DNA from: an uncultured Christensenella sp.
GTDB taxonomy: Bacteria; Bacillota; Clostridia; Christensenellales; UBA1242
Length of the DNA: 39,281 bases
Reading direction: 5' to 3'
NCBI GenBank assembly: GCA_910584815.1
Contig: CAJUBT010000013.1
Location: 1-39,281 of the forward strand
Shown here: positions 7,517-15,008 of the stretch, one piece after another
How the letters are laid out: every line of letters starts with the position of its first letter
Numbering within the stretch: position 1 is the stretch's first letter
The notes under the pieces: model-generated
Told to the model about the DNA's origin: nothing
Database searches by the model: none
Seen by the model: the letters and a program-made list of their open reading frames with translations, nothing else
Translations under genes and position numbers: made by a program

Positions 7517-7915
7517 ATGATAGTTACTGACCCAATCGCAGATATGCTTACAAGAGTGCGTAATGCATTAACAATTAAGAAAGCAGAAGTTGTTATTCCT
7601 GCTTCAAAAACAAAAAATGCCATTGCTGAAATTCTTTTTAACGAAGGCTATATAGAAAAATTCGAACTTGTTGATGATGGCAATTATAAATCTATAAAAC
7701 TTACTTTAAAATATGGCCCTAATGGCGAAAAAGTAATTCAAGGTTTAAAGAGAATATCAAAACCTGGTCTTAGAGTTTACGCAGAATGTGGCGATATCCC
7801 AAGAGTTTTAAATGGTTTAGGCATTGCTATTGTATCTACTAATAAAGGAATTATGACGGACAAAGAGGCTAGAAACCAAAATATTGGTGGCGAAGTCTTA
7901 GCATTCGTTTGGTAA
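7517..7915 (+). CDS. rpsH: 30S ribosomal protein S8
   Basis: S8 (132 aa) is a primary 16S-binding protein. The N-terminus DPIADMLTRVRNA and the C-terminal VSTNKGIMTDKEARNQNIGGEVLAFVW are diagnostic. In enterobacteria S8 is the translational regulator of the spc operon; nothing here shows whether that applies. GGAG precedes the ATG. Confidence 0.98.
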   Translation: MIVTDPIADMLTRVRNALTIKKAEVVIPASKTKNAIAEILFNEGYIEKFELVDDGNYKSIKLTLKYGPNGEKVIQGLKRISKPGLRVYAECGDIPRVLNGLGIAIVSTNKGIMTDKEARNQNIGGEVLAFVW

Positions 7916-7930
7916 GGAGGAAATTAGAAT

Positions 7931-8476
7931 ATGTCAAGAATAGGAAGATTACCAATAGATATACCAAGCGGTGTTAATATTACAATAGATGATAATAATC
8001 TTGTTACCGTTAATGGTAAACTTGGAACATTATCTCAAAAAGTAGATAAAGTTATTAAAGTAGAAAATAAAGACAACCAAATTGTTTTAACTCGTCCAAA
8101 CGATGAAAACACTGTTAAAGCTAAACACGGTTTATACAGAGTTTTAATTAACAATATGGTTAAAGGTGTTACTGAAGGTTTTAGCAAAACTATCATCATT
8201 AACGGTGTTGGTTACAAAGCAACAAAACAAGGTAACAAAGTTATTTTAAATATTGGGTTCTCACACCCAGTTGAACTTCTTGAAGAAGAAGGAATTACCC
8301 TTGAATGCCCAGATGCAACAACTCTTGTTGTTAAAGGCATATCAAAAGAACAAGTTGGTCAATATGCAGCCAAAGTTAGAGGTATTAAACCTGTAGAACC
8401 TTATCACGCTTATGGCTTAAAATATGGTGACGAAGTTGTTATTAGAAAAGTCGGCAAAGTTTCTGGTAAGAAATAA
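7931..8476 (+). CDS. rplF: 50S ribosomal protein L6
   Basis: L6 (181 aa) is a two-domain protein near the GTPase-associated centre. It begins MSRIGRLPIDIPSGV and includes the second-domain signature VVKGISKEQVGQYAAKVRGIKP followed by Y-H-x-Y-G-L-K-Y. The length is typical. The start follows AAGGAGG. Confidence 0.98.
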   Translation: MSRIGRLPIDIPSGVNITIDDNNLVTVNGKLGTLSQKVDKVIKVENKDNQIVLTRPNDENTVKAKHGLYRVLINNMVKGVTEGFSKTIIINGVGYKATKQGNKVILNIGFSHPVELLEEEGITLECPDATTLVVKGISKEQVGQYAAKVRGIKPVEPYHAYGLKYGDEVVIRKVGKVSGKK

Positions 8477-8496
8477 TTTAAGAAAGGTGAGAAAAG

Positions 8497-8865
8497 ATGA
8501 TAAACAAAGTTAATAAAAATGTTCAAAGAAGAAAGCGTCATTTAAGAGTAAGAAAGAATATCTTTGGTACAAAAACTTGCCCAAGACTTAACATATATAG
8601 AAGTACATCTCACATATATGCACAAGTTATTAATGATGAAAATGGCACAACATTATGCAGTGCTTCCACTCTTTCAAAAGAACTTATAGAAACTTTAAAA
8701 GGCAAAACTAAAAGTGAACAAGCTTTTGCAGTTGGTGAATTAATTGGCAAAGAAGCTGTTAAAAAGGGTATTAAAGCAGTTGTTTTTGACAGAGGCGGAT
8801 ATCTTTACACTGGCAGAGTTTTGCAAGTGGCAGAAGGTGCAAGAAAGGCAGGCTTAGAGTTCTAA
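8497..8865 (+). CDS. rplR: 50S ribosomal protein L18
   Basis: L18 (122 aa) binds 5S rRNA together with L5. Typical elements are RRKRHLRVRKNIFGT, RLNIYRSTSHIYAQVIND and the end FDRGGYLYTGRVLQVAEGAR. An AAAGGTGAG site precedes the ATG. The stop codon (8863-8865) lies in the sequence TAATGGAGG that also gives the ribosome-binding site of rpsE. Confidence 0.98.
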   Translation: MINKVNKNVQRRKRHLRVRKNIFGTKTCPRLNIYRSTSHIYAQVINDENGTTLCSASTLSKELIETLKGKTKSEQAFAVGELIGKEAVKKGIKAVVFDRGGYLYTGRVLQVAEGARKAGLEF

Positions 8866-8876
8866 TGGAGGAAAAT

Positions 8877-9560
8877 ATGAAAGACGATTTAATTGAAGAA
8901 AAAGTTGAAGCAGTAGAAGAAGTTGCAGTTACAGAAACTGCAGTAGAAGAAGTTAAAGAAGAACCAAAAAAGAAAGCTGGCAAACTAGAAAAATCTACTG
9001 TAAAAACATACAGTCCAGAAAAACCTACAAGCAACAAAAAATTTGATAAAAAGAAAGCCCCAGAAAAACCTACAACAAGAAGAGAAGATAGCGAATTCGA
9101 TAAAAAACTTGTTGAAGTAAGGCGTGTTGCTAAGGTTGTTAAAGGCGGAAGAACAATGCGTTTTAGTGCTTTAGTTGTTGTTGGCAATCGTCAAGGTTTA
9201 GTTGGCGTTGGCAATGGTAAAGCAAATGAAGTTCCAGAAGCAATTGAAAAAGCTACTGCCGCTGCAAAAAGAAATTTAATTTCTGTGCCTATTGTTAACA
9301 CAACAATTCCACACAATATAGTTGGAAAATTTGGTGCTTCAAGCGTTTTAATGTTCCCAGCTCCTCAAGGTACTGGTGTTATTGCTGGTGGAAGTGCCAG
9401 AGCAGTTGTTGAACTTGCTGGTATTAAAGATATTGTTACAAAATCACACGGTTCTAACAATAAAATAAATGGTGTTAAAGCAACAATTGAAGGGTTAAAA
9501 CTTTTAAGAACAAAAGAAGAAGTTGCTGCACTCCGTGGAAAAAGTGTTGAAGAACTATAA
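8877..9560 (+). CDS. rpsE: 30S ribosomal protein S5 with charged N-terminal extension
   Basis: S5 acts in mRNA unwinding and decoding fidelity. The core begins near residue 73 with FDKKLVEVRRVAKVVKGGR (double-stranded-RNA-binding-like fold), followed by the C-terminal domain with VGVGNGKANEVPEAIEKA and the typical GAIIAG-like GTGVIAGG loop. Ahead of it lie about 70 extra residues (nt 8877-9093), first acidic (repeated VEEV) and then basic and proline-rich. I prefer the ATG at 8877 (227 aa), 5 nt after GGAGG; an ATG at 8865 overlaps rplR and would add four residues. Confidence 0.95.
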   Translation: MKDDLIEEKVEAVEEVAVTETAVEEVKEEPKKKAGKLEKSTVKTYSPEKPTSNKKFDKKKAPEKPTTRREDSEFDKKLVEVRRVAKVVKGGRTMRFSALVVVGNRQGLVGVGNGKANEVPEAIEKATAAAKRNLISVPIVNTTIPHNIVGKFGASSVLMFPAPQGTGVIAGGSARAVVELAGIKDIVTKSHGSNNKINGVKATIEGLKLLRTKEEVAALRGKSVEEL

Positions 9561-9579
9561 TATAGGGGAGTAAGTTTAT

Positions 9580-9792
9580 ATGGAAAAGAAAGAAACAAAA
9601 AAAGCTAAAACATCTGGTAAACTTAAAGTTACCTATGTTAAAAGTGTAATTGGTTTTGATAAAAAACAAGCAAAAGTTATTGAAGCACTTGGCTTTAAAA
9701 AACTTAACACCACTAAAATTTTCCCAAATAACGATAGTATTAAGGGAAGTATTTTTAAGGTAAAACATTTACTTAAAGTGGAAGAAATTTAA
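9580..9792 (+). CDS. rpmD: 50S ribosomal protein L30
   Basis: L30 (70 aa) is a small 50S protein. The pattern LKVTYVKSVIGFDKKQAKVIEALGF and the end GSIFKVKHLLKVEE define it. The N-terminus has roughly a dozen extra lysine-rich residues. It is followed by an unusual 133-nt gap before rplO, whereas gaps elsewhere in this block are 11-22 nt. Confidence 0.96.
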   Translation: MEKKETKKAKTSGKLKVTYVKSVIGFDKKQAKVIEALGFKKLNTTKIFPNNDSIKGSIFKVKHLLKVEEI

Positions 9793-9826
9793 TTAATTTT
9801 TAGTTTTGTATTTTAAAAAATTAATT
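9791..9826 (+). other. Hairpin in the rpmD-rplO gap
   Basis: AATTAATTTTT (9791-9801) pairs with AAAAATTAATT (9816-9826); it overlaps the rpmD stop codon and is followed by ATTTATTT. It may be a weak terminator or RNA-processing signal separating rplO-secY from the genes before it. It is made only of A:U pairs, so confidence is limited. The rest of the gap to 9925 holds a T-rich stretch but no ORF. Confidence 0.35.
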
Positions 9827-9925
9827 ATTTATTTAAAAAAGGTAAGTTACTTTTACTTTTGGTAAATAATTTAACAAATTTAAAATACTATTTTATAAAT
9901 TTTAGTGAAAGGAGTGTAGTTTTAA

Positions 9926-10372
9926 ATGAATATTCAATCATTGAAACCTGCCGAAAATTCTAGGTTTAAAGAAAAAAGACTTGGTCGTGGCATTGGTTCT
10001 GGTCTTGGTAAAACAAGCGGAAAAGGTCACAAAGGTCAAAATGCTAGAAGTGGTGGCGGTGTTCGTGTTGGTTTTGAAGGCGGACAAATGCCTCTTGTTA
10101 GAAAATTACCACGCAGAGGCTTCAACAATTCTATTTTCAAAAAACAATATTCTATTGTTAATGTTTCAGATTTAAATAAGTTTGATGAAAATGCTGTTGT
10201 AGATGCTAAGGCACTTATCGAAAAAGGTATTCTATCTAAAGTAGAAGAATACGGCGTTAAAATTTTAGGTAATGGTAAACTTGAAAAAGCATTAACCGTT
10301 AAGGCAAATAAATTTTCTGCAAGTGCTGTTAAGAAAATTAAAAAGTCTGGCGGAAAAATCGAGGAGGCATAA
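9926..10372 (+). CDS. rplO: 50S ribosomal protein L15
   Basis: L15 (148 aa) is a late-assembly 50S protein. The glycine/arginine-rich N-terminus (RLGRGIGSGLGKTSGKGHKG) and the FEGGQMPLVRKLPRRGF stretch are diagnostic. A good AAAGGAGTG site precedes the ATG. Its stop codon overlaps the secY start by one base, coupling the two as is usual. Confidence 0.98.
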   Translation: MNIQSLKPAENSRFKEKRLGRGIGSGLGKTSGKGHKGQNARSGGGVRVGFEGGQMPLVRKLPRRGFNNSIFKKQYSIVNVSDLNKFDENAVVDAKALIEKGILSKVEEYGVKILGNGKLEKALTVKANKFSASAVKKIKKSGGKIEEA

Positions 10373-11676
10373 TGTTTAAGACTCTTAGAGAAGCGTTTAG
10401 AATTAAAGAAGTTAGAAAAAAAATTCTGCTTACTTTACTACTTCTTCTTATTTATAGAATTGGTTGCTGGATTCCAACCCCTGGCATTGCTCTTTCTACT
10501 TTCCAAGGGGCCGTTAATAACGATGCTGGATTTTTGTCTATAATAAGTGCAGTAAGTGGTAACGCACTATCTAACGGTGCCTTGCTAGCACTTGGCGTTG
10601 TTCCTTATATTAACGCTTCAATTATTATTCAACTTTTAACAGTTGCAATTCCAGCCCTTGAAAGACTTTCTAAACAAGGTGAAGATGGTAAGAAGAAAAT
10701 TTCAAAATACACAAGAATTGCTGCTTTAGTTCTTGCTATTGCACAATCTATTGGTATAGTTGTTGGTTTTGGCACAAGTAGTTTAGATTCTAGCGTGTTC
10801 TTTGGCAGTTCTTTCTTAACTGGTGCTATGGTTGTGTTAATTCTTGTTTCAGGTTCTATGTTCACTGTTTGGCTTGGAGATAAAATTACCGCACTTGGCA
10901 TTGGCAATGGGTTATCTCTTCTTATTTTCGTGGGCTTACTTTCTAGTGCTGGCACAGCAATATTCAAAACTATTTCTGGTATTTCAAGCACAAATTTAGA
11001 AAATGTATGGTCTTTACTAATATTCTTTGTAGCATTAATTGCAATTTTTGCTTTTATTGTTTGGATTGATAGTGCAGAAAGAAGAGTTCCTGTACAGTAT
11101 GCAAAACAAATTAAAGGTAGAAAAATGTATGGTGGTCAAAACACCAATATACCTATTAAAATAAACGCTTCAGGCGTTATGCCTATCATTTTTGCAACAG
11201 CTTTAATTAGTTTTCCACAATTAATTATGAGCATTTTCTGGTATAGCACAGAAGAAGGTAGTGCTTATATGTGGTATGCAAAATGGTTAGGTGCTGGTTC
11301 TTGGATTTATAGTTTACTTGTTGCAATTTTAATTTTAGCATTTAGTTATTTCTACTCTATGATTAGTTTTAATCCAGAAGATGTTTCTCGTCAATTGCAA
11401 CAGAATGGTGGTTTTATTCCAGGTTATCGTGCTGGTAAACCAACAGCCGATTATTTAAAAAGAGTATCTAATAGATTAACTCTATGGGGTGCAATATTCT
11501 TAGCTTTTATTGCTTTAATTCCAACCTACATCTTTACATTCATTGGTTCTTCTGGTTCACTTATTAATGCCTTTAGTGCAACAGGTTTGTTAATTGTTGT
11601 TTCTGTTGCATTAGAAATAGACAAGCAATTAGAAGCACAATTATTGATGAGAAATTATAAGGGCTTCTTAAAATAA
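10372..11676 (+). CDS. secY: Protein translocase channel subunit SecY
   Basis: SecY (434 aa) is the pore of the Sec translocon in the cytoplasmic membrane. The N-terminal FRIKEVRKKILLTLLLLLIYR, the PTPGI segment, ten hydrophobic segments, LERLSKQGEDGKKKISKYTR in the cytosolic loop and the C5 loop around GFIPGYRAGKPT are all present, so the protein is complete. GAGGAGG lies within rplO. It ends at a strong terminator that overlaps the stop codon. SecG is encoded at 34292 in the same window; secE is not here. Confidence 0.98.
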   Translation: MFKTLREAFRIKEVRKKILLTLLLLLIYRIGCWIPTPGIALSTFQGAVNNDAGFLSIISAVSGNALSNGALLALGVVPYINASIIIQLLTVAIPALERLSKQGEDGKKKISKYTRIAALVLAIAQSIGIVVGFGTSSLDSSVFFGSSFLTGAMVVLILVSGSMFTVWLGDKITALGIGNGLSLLIFVGLLSSAGTAIFKTISGISSTNLENVWSLLIFFVALIAIFAFIVWIDSAERRVPVQYAKQIKGRKMYGGQNTNIPIKINASGVMPIIFATALISFPQLIMSIFWYSTEEGSAYMWYAKWLGAGSWIYSLLVAILILAFSYFYSMISFNPEDVSRQLQQNGGFIPGYRAGKPTADYLKRVSNRLTLWGAIFLAFIALIPTYIFTFIGSSGSLINAFSATGLLIVVSVALEIDKQLEAQLLMRNYKGFLK

Positions 11677-11737
11677 AAAAGCATTAAATTTTTTAAAAAC
11701 CTTACCAAAATTTATGTATAAATTTAAATGCTTTTTT
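11675..11737 (+). terminator. Terminator after secY
   Basis: The left arm (11675-11691) starts inside the secY stop codon with AAAAAAGCATT; the right arm (11720-11737) ends in AAATGCTTTTTT. The arms pair over about 17 bp with a single bulged base and a loop near 28 nt, the right arm forming the U-tract. This splits the classical secY-adk linkage. Confidence 0.75.
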
Positions 11738-11745
11738 GGTATGGT
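11737..11745 (+). promoter_or_regulatory. Possible extended -10 promoter for adk
   Basis: TGGTATGGT resembles an extended -10 element (TGn followed by a TATAAT-like hexamer) immediately after the secY terminator. The identical 12-mer TTTTGGTATGGT precedes smpB (37965-37976). No good -35 is visible. It would give an adk leader of roughly 155 nt. Confidence 0.4.
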
Positions 11746-11816
11746 GTGGAAATTTAAACAGAGTTATAAAAAATATTTAGTTAAATTTCCTACTATTTAA
11801 AACAATTTTTAAATTT

Positions 11817-11859
11817 GTTCTGCAGTTAAAATTTTTATGTAAAGTTTTAATTGCAGAAC
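11817..11859 (+). promoter_or_regulatory. Strong hairpin in the adk leader
   Basis: GTTCTGCAGTTAAAA (11817-11831) pairs with TTTTAATTGCAGAAC (11845-11859): 15 consecutive pairs with one G:U and a 13-nt loop. No U-tract follows, so it is not an ordinary terminator. It lies 51 nt before the adk ATG and may be an mRNA stability element or a binding site for a regulatory protein. Confidence 0.6.
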
Positions 11860-11910
11860 TTGTAAAAATTAATTACCTTAAAATATTAAATTTTTTTAGG
11901 AGATGTTATT

Positions 11911-12531
11911 ATGAAAATAGTTTTATTAGGACCTCCAGGAAGCGGTAAGGGTACACAAGCCCATATAATTTGTGAAAAATATTCTTTGCCTCATATTTCT
12001 ACTGGCGATATTTTTAGAGCGAACATTTCTCAAGGTACAGAACTTGGAAAAAGAGCAAAAGAATATATGGACCAAGGTTCACTTGTTCCAGATGACCTAA
12101 CAATTTCAATTGTTGTTGATAGATTAAAACAACCAGATTGCGAAAAAGGTTTTGTGTTTGATGGCTTTCCAAGAAATCTTAACCAAGCAAAAAAATTAGA
12201 TAAAATGGTTGCATTAGATAAAGCAATAATGATTCATTTAGATGATGAAGAAATTATAAACCGCCTATCAAAACGCAGAATGTGCAAAAAATGTGGAAAT
12301 CCTACTCATTTAGATTGGTTGGTTGATGGTAAATGTGAAAAATGTGGCGGAGAAGTATATCAAAGAGATGATGATGCTGAAGCAACAATTAAAGCAAGGT
12401 TAGAAAAACAAAAATTACCTCAAGATGTTATAGATTTTTATAAACAAAAAGGTATATACGAACAAATTACATCTACTGATACTAAGGAAGAAACCTTTAA
12501 ATTATTAGATGAAATTTTAAAGAAAATTTAA
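11911..12531 (+). CDS. adk: Adenylate kinase
   Basis: This 206-aa enzyme interconverts ATP plus AMP and two ADP in the cytosol. The P-loop GPPGSGKGT is at residues 7-15, FDGFPRN at 84-90, and the lid carries four cysteines (C125, C128, C142, C145), the zinc-binding lid form common in Gram-positive bacteria. It is slightly shorter than the usual 214-217 aa. The ATG follows AGGAGAT. It heads a unit with map, the KOW protein, infA and rpmJ, 12 nt before map. Confidence 0.97.
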   Translation: MKIVLLGPPGSGKGTQAHIICEKYSLPHISTGDIFRANISQGTELGKRAKEYMDQGSLVPDDLTISIVVDRLKQPDCEKGFVFDGFPRNLNQAKKLDKMVALDKAIMIHLDDEEIINRLSKRRMCKKCGNPTHLDWLVDGKCEKCGGEVYQRDDDAEATIKARLEKQKLPQDVIDFYKQKGIYEQITSTDTKEETFKLLDEILKKI

Positions 12532-12543
12532 TGAAGGCAATTT

Positions 12544-13278
12544 ATGATTAAAATTAAAACCGATAAGGAAATTGAGTTGTTAAGAATTGCAGGTGAAATA
12601 ACAAAAAACACTTTATTAGAAGTGGAGAAGTATGTAAAACCTGGAGTTACAACTAAAGAACTTGATAAAATTGCATATAACTTTATTAAAAAAAATAATG
12701 CAACTCCTTCATTTTTGCACTATGGTGGGTTTCCTGCAACCATTTGTGCTTCGGTAAATGAAATAGTTGTTCACGGGTTTCCAGATGATAAACCATTGAA
12801 AGAAGGCGATATATTAAGCGTTGATGTTGGTGCTAATTATAATGGATACCACGGTGATAGTGCACGAACTTTTGCAGTTGGTAAAATAAGTGCAGAAAAA
12901 CAAAAATTAATTGATGTTACAAAACAAAGTTTCTTTGAAGGAATTAAAAACATCAAAGCAGGGAATACAGTTGGAGATATATCTTCACAAGTTCAGCGTT
13001 ATGTTGAAAAATTTGGATTTGGCGTTGTTAGAGAAATGGTTGGTCACGGAGTTGGAAAAGAACTTCACGAAGATCCAGCAGTTCCAAACTATGGATATGC
13101 AGGGCTAGGTCCAAAATTAAAAAAGAATATGGTTATTGCCATAGAACCTATGGTTACCGCTGGCGACTATCGTGTTATTATTGATGGTTGGCTATGCAAA
13201 ACAAAAGATGGTTCACCTTCCGCCCACTATGAAAACACTGTTCTTATTACAGATGACGGCGTTGAAATCTTAACTTAA
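12544..13278 (+). CDS. map: Type I methionine aminopeptidase
   Basis: The enzyme removes the initiator methionine from nascent proteins. All five metal ligands can be read off: D94, D105, H168, E201 and E230 (in SVDVG, HGDSART, VGHGVG, AIEPMV and HYENTVLI), plus H77 in the VVHGFP motif. At 244 aa it is a minimal type Ia enzyme without an N-terminal zinc domain. The ATG is preceded by only a weak GAAGG site. Its place between adk and infA is canonical. Confidence 0.97.
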   Translation: MIKIKTDKEIELLRIAGEITKNTLLEVEKYVKPGVTTKELDKIAYNFIKKNNATPSFLHYGGFPATICASVNEIVVHGFPDDKPLKEGDILSVDVGANYNGYHGDSARTFAVGKISAEKQKLIDVTKQSFFEGIKNIKAGNTVGDISSQVQRYVEKFGFGVVREMVGHGVGKELHEDPAVPNYGYAGLGPKLKKNMVIAIEPMVTAGDYRVIIDGWLCKTKDGSPSAHYENTVLITDDGVEILT

Positions 13279-13290
13279 AGGAGAAGTATT

Positions 13291-13551
13291 TTGATAGAAC
13301 AAGGCTGTATTGTTTCTTCTTTAAAAGGGCACGACACTGGTAGAATTTATGTTGTGGTTAAGGTAGAAGGAGAATTTGCCTATGTTGTTGATGGCAAATA
13401 CAGACTTCTAAATAATTCTAAAAAGAAGAGATTAAAACACTTACACGATATGCACGAGGCTTTTGAAGGGTTTCAAGAAAAGTTAAATGCAAATAAGTTA
13501 TACGACTTTGAAATTCAAAAAAGAATTTTGGGCATATTGCACAAAAATTGA
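13291..13551 (+). CDS. KOW-domain RNA-binding protein (L14e-like)
   Basis: This 86-aa protein has an N-terminal KOW-like segment (GCIVSSLKGHDTGRIYVVVK, then YVVDGKYRLL) followed by a basic KKKRLKHLH stretch and a helical C-terminus. Small proteins of this type lie between map and infA in many Bacillota, and they resemble the archaeal/eukaryotic ribosomal L14e/L27e fold. The function in bacteria is not settled; RNA or ribosome binding is likely. The start is TTG at 13291, chosen because AAGGAGAAG sits 8 nt upstream and the family reading begins there. Confidence 0.88.
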   Translation: MIEQGCIVSSLKGHDTGRIYVVVKVEGEFAYVVDGKYRLLNNSKKKRLKHLHDMHEAFEGFQEKLNANKLYDFEIQKRILGILHKN

Positions 13552-13579
13552 AATAACTACTTTAAAAAAAGGAGATTTT

Positions 13580-13804
13580 ATGCCAAAATCAGATTGTTTG
13601 GAAACAGAAGGGGTTGTAACCGAAGTTTTACCTAACGCAACTTTTAAAGTAAAACTTCAAAATGGGGTTGTAATTACCTGTTATATTTCTGGAAAACTTA
13701 GAATGAATTTTATTAAAATTTTAGTAGGCGACCAAGTTAAAGTTGAAATGAGCCCATACGATTTAACCAAGGGCAGAATTACTTGGAGAAGTAAATCAAA
13801 TTAA
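13580..13804 (+). CDS. infA: Translation initiation factor IF-1
   Basis: IF-1 (74 aa) binds the ribosomal A site during initiation. It is a single S1/OB domain: CLETEGVVTEVLPNATFKVKL, then YISGKLRMNFIKILVGDQV and MSPYDLTKGRITWR. I take ATG 13580 after AAAAGGAGA; the frame is open upstream to 13487 but that part overlaps the KOW gene and has no family match. IF-1 usually begins MSKxDVIEVEG, so the MPKSDCLETEG start fits. Confidence 0.97.
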   Translation: MPKSDCLETEGVVTEVLPNATFKVKLQNGVVITCYISGKLRMNFIKILVGDQVKVEMSPYDLTKGRITWRSKSN

Positions 13805-13832
13805 AATACTGTTTTTAAGAGGAGTAATAAAA

Positions 13833-13949
13833 ATGAAAGTTAGACCATCTGTTAAACCTATTTGCGATAAATGCAAGGTTATTAAAAGAGAAGGAAAAGT
13901 TATGGTTATTTGCTCTAAGAGTAAAAAACATAAACAAGTTCAAGGCTAA
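13833..13949 (+). CDS. rpmJ: 50S ribosomal protein L36
   Basis: A short reading frame of 38 codons encodes L36, the smallest 50S protein. It begins MKVRPSVKPICDKCKVIKR and ends KKHKQVQG. The zinc ligands C11, C14, C27 and H33 mark the zinc form. GAGGAG precedes the ATG and the position straight after infA is the standard one. Confidence 0.97.
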   Translation: MKVRPSVKPICDKCKVIKREGKVMVICSKSKKHKQVQG

Positions 13950-14026
13950 TAAAAATATTTGCTAAATTTTTGTTGTAGATTAAAATTAATTTACAATTTA
14001 ATTTAGTTTCTTGTTTTAAGTTTAAT

Positions 14027-14056
14027 AAGTTAAAAATTAATATATTTTAACTTTTT
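14027..14056 (+). terminator. Possible terminator after rpmJ
   Basis: AAGTTAAAA (14027-14035) pairs with TTTTAACTT (14045-14053), leading into TTTTT (14052-14056). It lies in the 252-nt rpmJ-rpsM gap. The stem is AT-rich with one G:C-type pair per arm, so its efficiency is uncertain. Confidence 0.5.
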
Positions 14057-14096
14057 AATGTTACCTTAAAACATTTAAACTTGAAAATAACATAAT

Positions 14097-14141
14097 ATGT
14101 GGGCGGCTGTTTAGGTTTTTTTGTAAAATCTAAATCCACAT
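14097..14141 (+). promoter_or_regulatory. Hairpin in the rpsM leader
   Basis: ATGTGG (14097-14102) pairs with CCACAT (14136-14141), enclosing TTTAGGTTTT (14110-14119) paired with AAAATCTAAA (14125-14134) with one G:U. The GC-rich GCGGCTG forms a one-sided internal loop, which stands out in this AT-rich gap. It lies 61 nt before rpsM. CATAAT at 14091-14096 is a possible -10 element. It could be a ribosomal-protein binding site for the alpha operon. Confidence 0.5.
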
Positions 14142-14201
14142 TTATGTGTTAATATATTTATAAAAATTTATAATTTTAGTTTATTATGGAGGAGAATAAG
14201 A

Positions 14202-14582
14202 ATGGCTCGTATTGCTGGTGTTGATTTACCAAACGAGAAAAGGCTTGAAATTGGTCTTACATACATTAAAGGTATTGGAAGACAAACAAGCAATAAAATT
14301 TTAACAGACACAAAAATTAGCCCTGATATTCGTGTTAAAGATTTAACCGAAGCACAGGTTGCAACTTTAAGAAATTATATTGAAAAGAATTTAACTGTTG
14401 AAGGAGATTTAACAAGAGAGGTTTCCTTAAACATTAAAGCTTTATCTGAAATTGGTTGTTACAGAGGTGTAAGGCACCGTAAAGGCTTACCAGTTAGAGG
14501 ACAAAGCACCAAACAAAATGCTAGAACAAGAAAAGGTCCAAAAAAGACCGTTGCTAGAAAGAAAAGCGTAATAGGTAAATAA
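14202..14582 (+). CDS. rpsM: 30S ribosomal protein S13
   Basis: S13 (126 aa) bridges the two subunits in the 30S head. It has MARIAGVDLPNEKRLEIGLTYI, the helix-two-turn-helix GIGRQTSNKIL, and the C-terminal basic segment GVRHRKGLPVRGQ with TKQNARTRKGP. GGAGGAG precedes the ATG. It opens the alpha operon proper (rpsM-rpsK-rpsD-rpoA-rplQ). Confidence 0.98.
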   Translation: MARIAGVDLPNEKRLEIGLTYIKGIGRQTSNKILTDTKISPDIRVKDLTEAQVATLRNYIEKNLTVEGDLTREVSLNIKALSEIGCYRGVRHRKGLPVRGQSTKQNARTRKGPKKTVARKKSVIGK

Positions 14583-14594
14583 GGAGCGTAGATA

Positions 14595-14990
14595 ATGGCT
14601 GTTGATACTAAAAAAACTGGTAAAAAAAGAAAACAAACTAAGAATGTAGATAAAGGTGCAGTACATATTCAAGCATCTTTTAACAACACAGTTGTTACAT
14701 TTACAGATATGGCTGGCAACACAATCTCTTGGTCTAGTGCTGGCTCATTAGGTTTTAAAGGTGCAAGAAAAAGCACCCCATTTGCTGCTCAACAAGCAGT
14801 AGAAACTGCAGGAAAACTTGCAAAAGACCAAGGTTTAAAATCAGTCGAAGTTTATGTTAAAGGACCTGGCAATGGTAGGGAGGCTGCTATTAGAGCATTG
14901 TCTACTTGTGAATTCAATGTCACAAAAATTAGTGATGTTTCGCCAATCCCTCACAATGGTTGTCGTCCTCCTAAAAGAAGAAGAATTTAA
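14595..14990 (+). CDS. rpsK: 30S ribosomal protein S11
   Basis: S11 (131 aa) sits on the 30S platform near the mRNA exit. Typical segments are AVHIQASFNNTVVTFTDMAG, SAGSLGFKGARKSTPFAAQ and the C-terminal PIPHNGCRPPKRRRI. The start follows AAGGAG, 12 nt after rpsM. Standard length. Confidence 0.98.
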   Translation: MAVDTKKTGKKRKQTKNVDKGAVHIQASFNNTVVTFTDMAGNTISWSSAGSLGFKGARKSTPFAAQQAVETAGKLAKDQGLKSVEVYVKGPGNGREAAIRALSTCEFNVTKISDVSPIPHNGCRPPKRRRI

Positions 14991-15008
14991 GAGGAGAGAG
15001 ATAGTAAA

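Noticed and set aside
13487..13579. Upstream extension of infA
   Set aside because: It reads the KOW gene in another frame; IF-1 begins at 13580 after a good ribosome-binding site.
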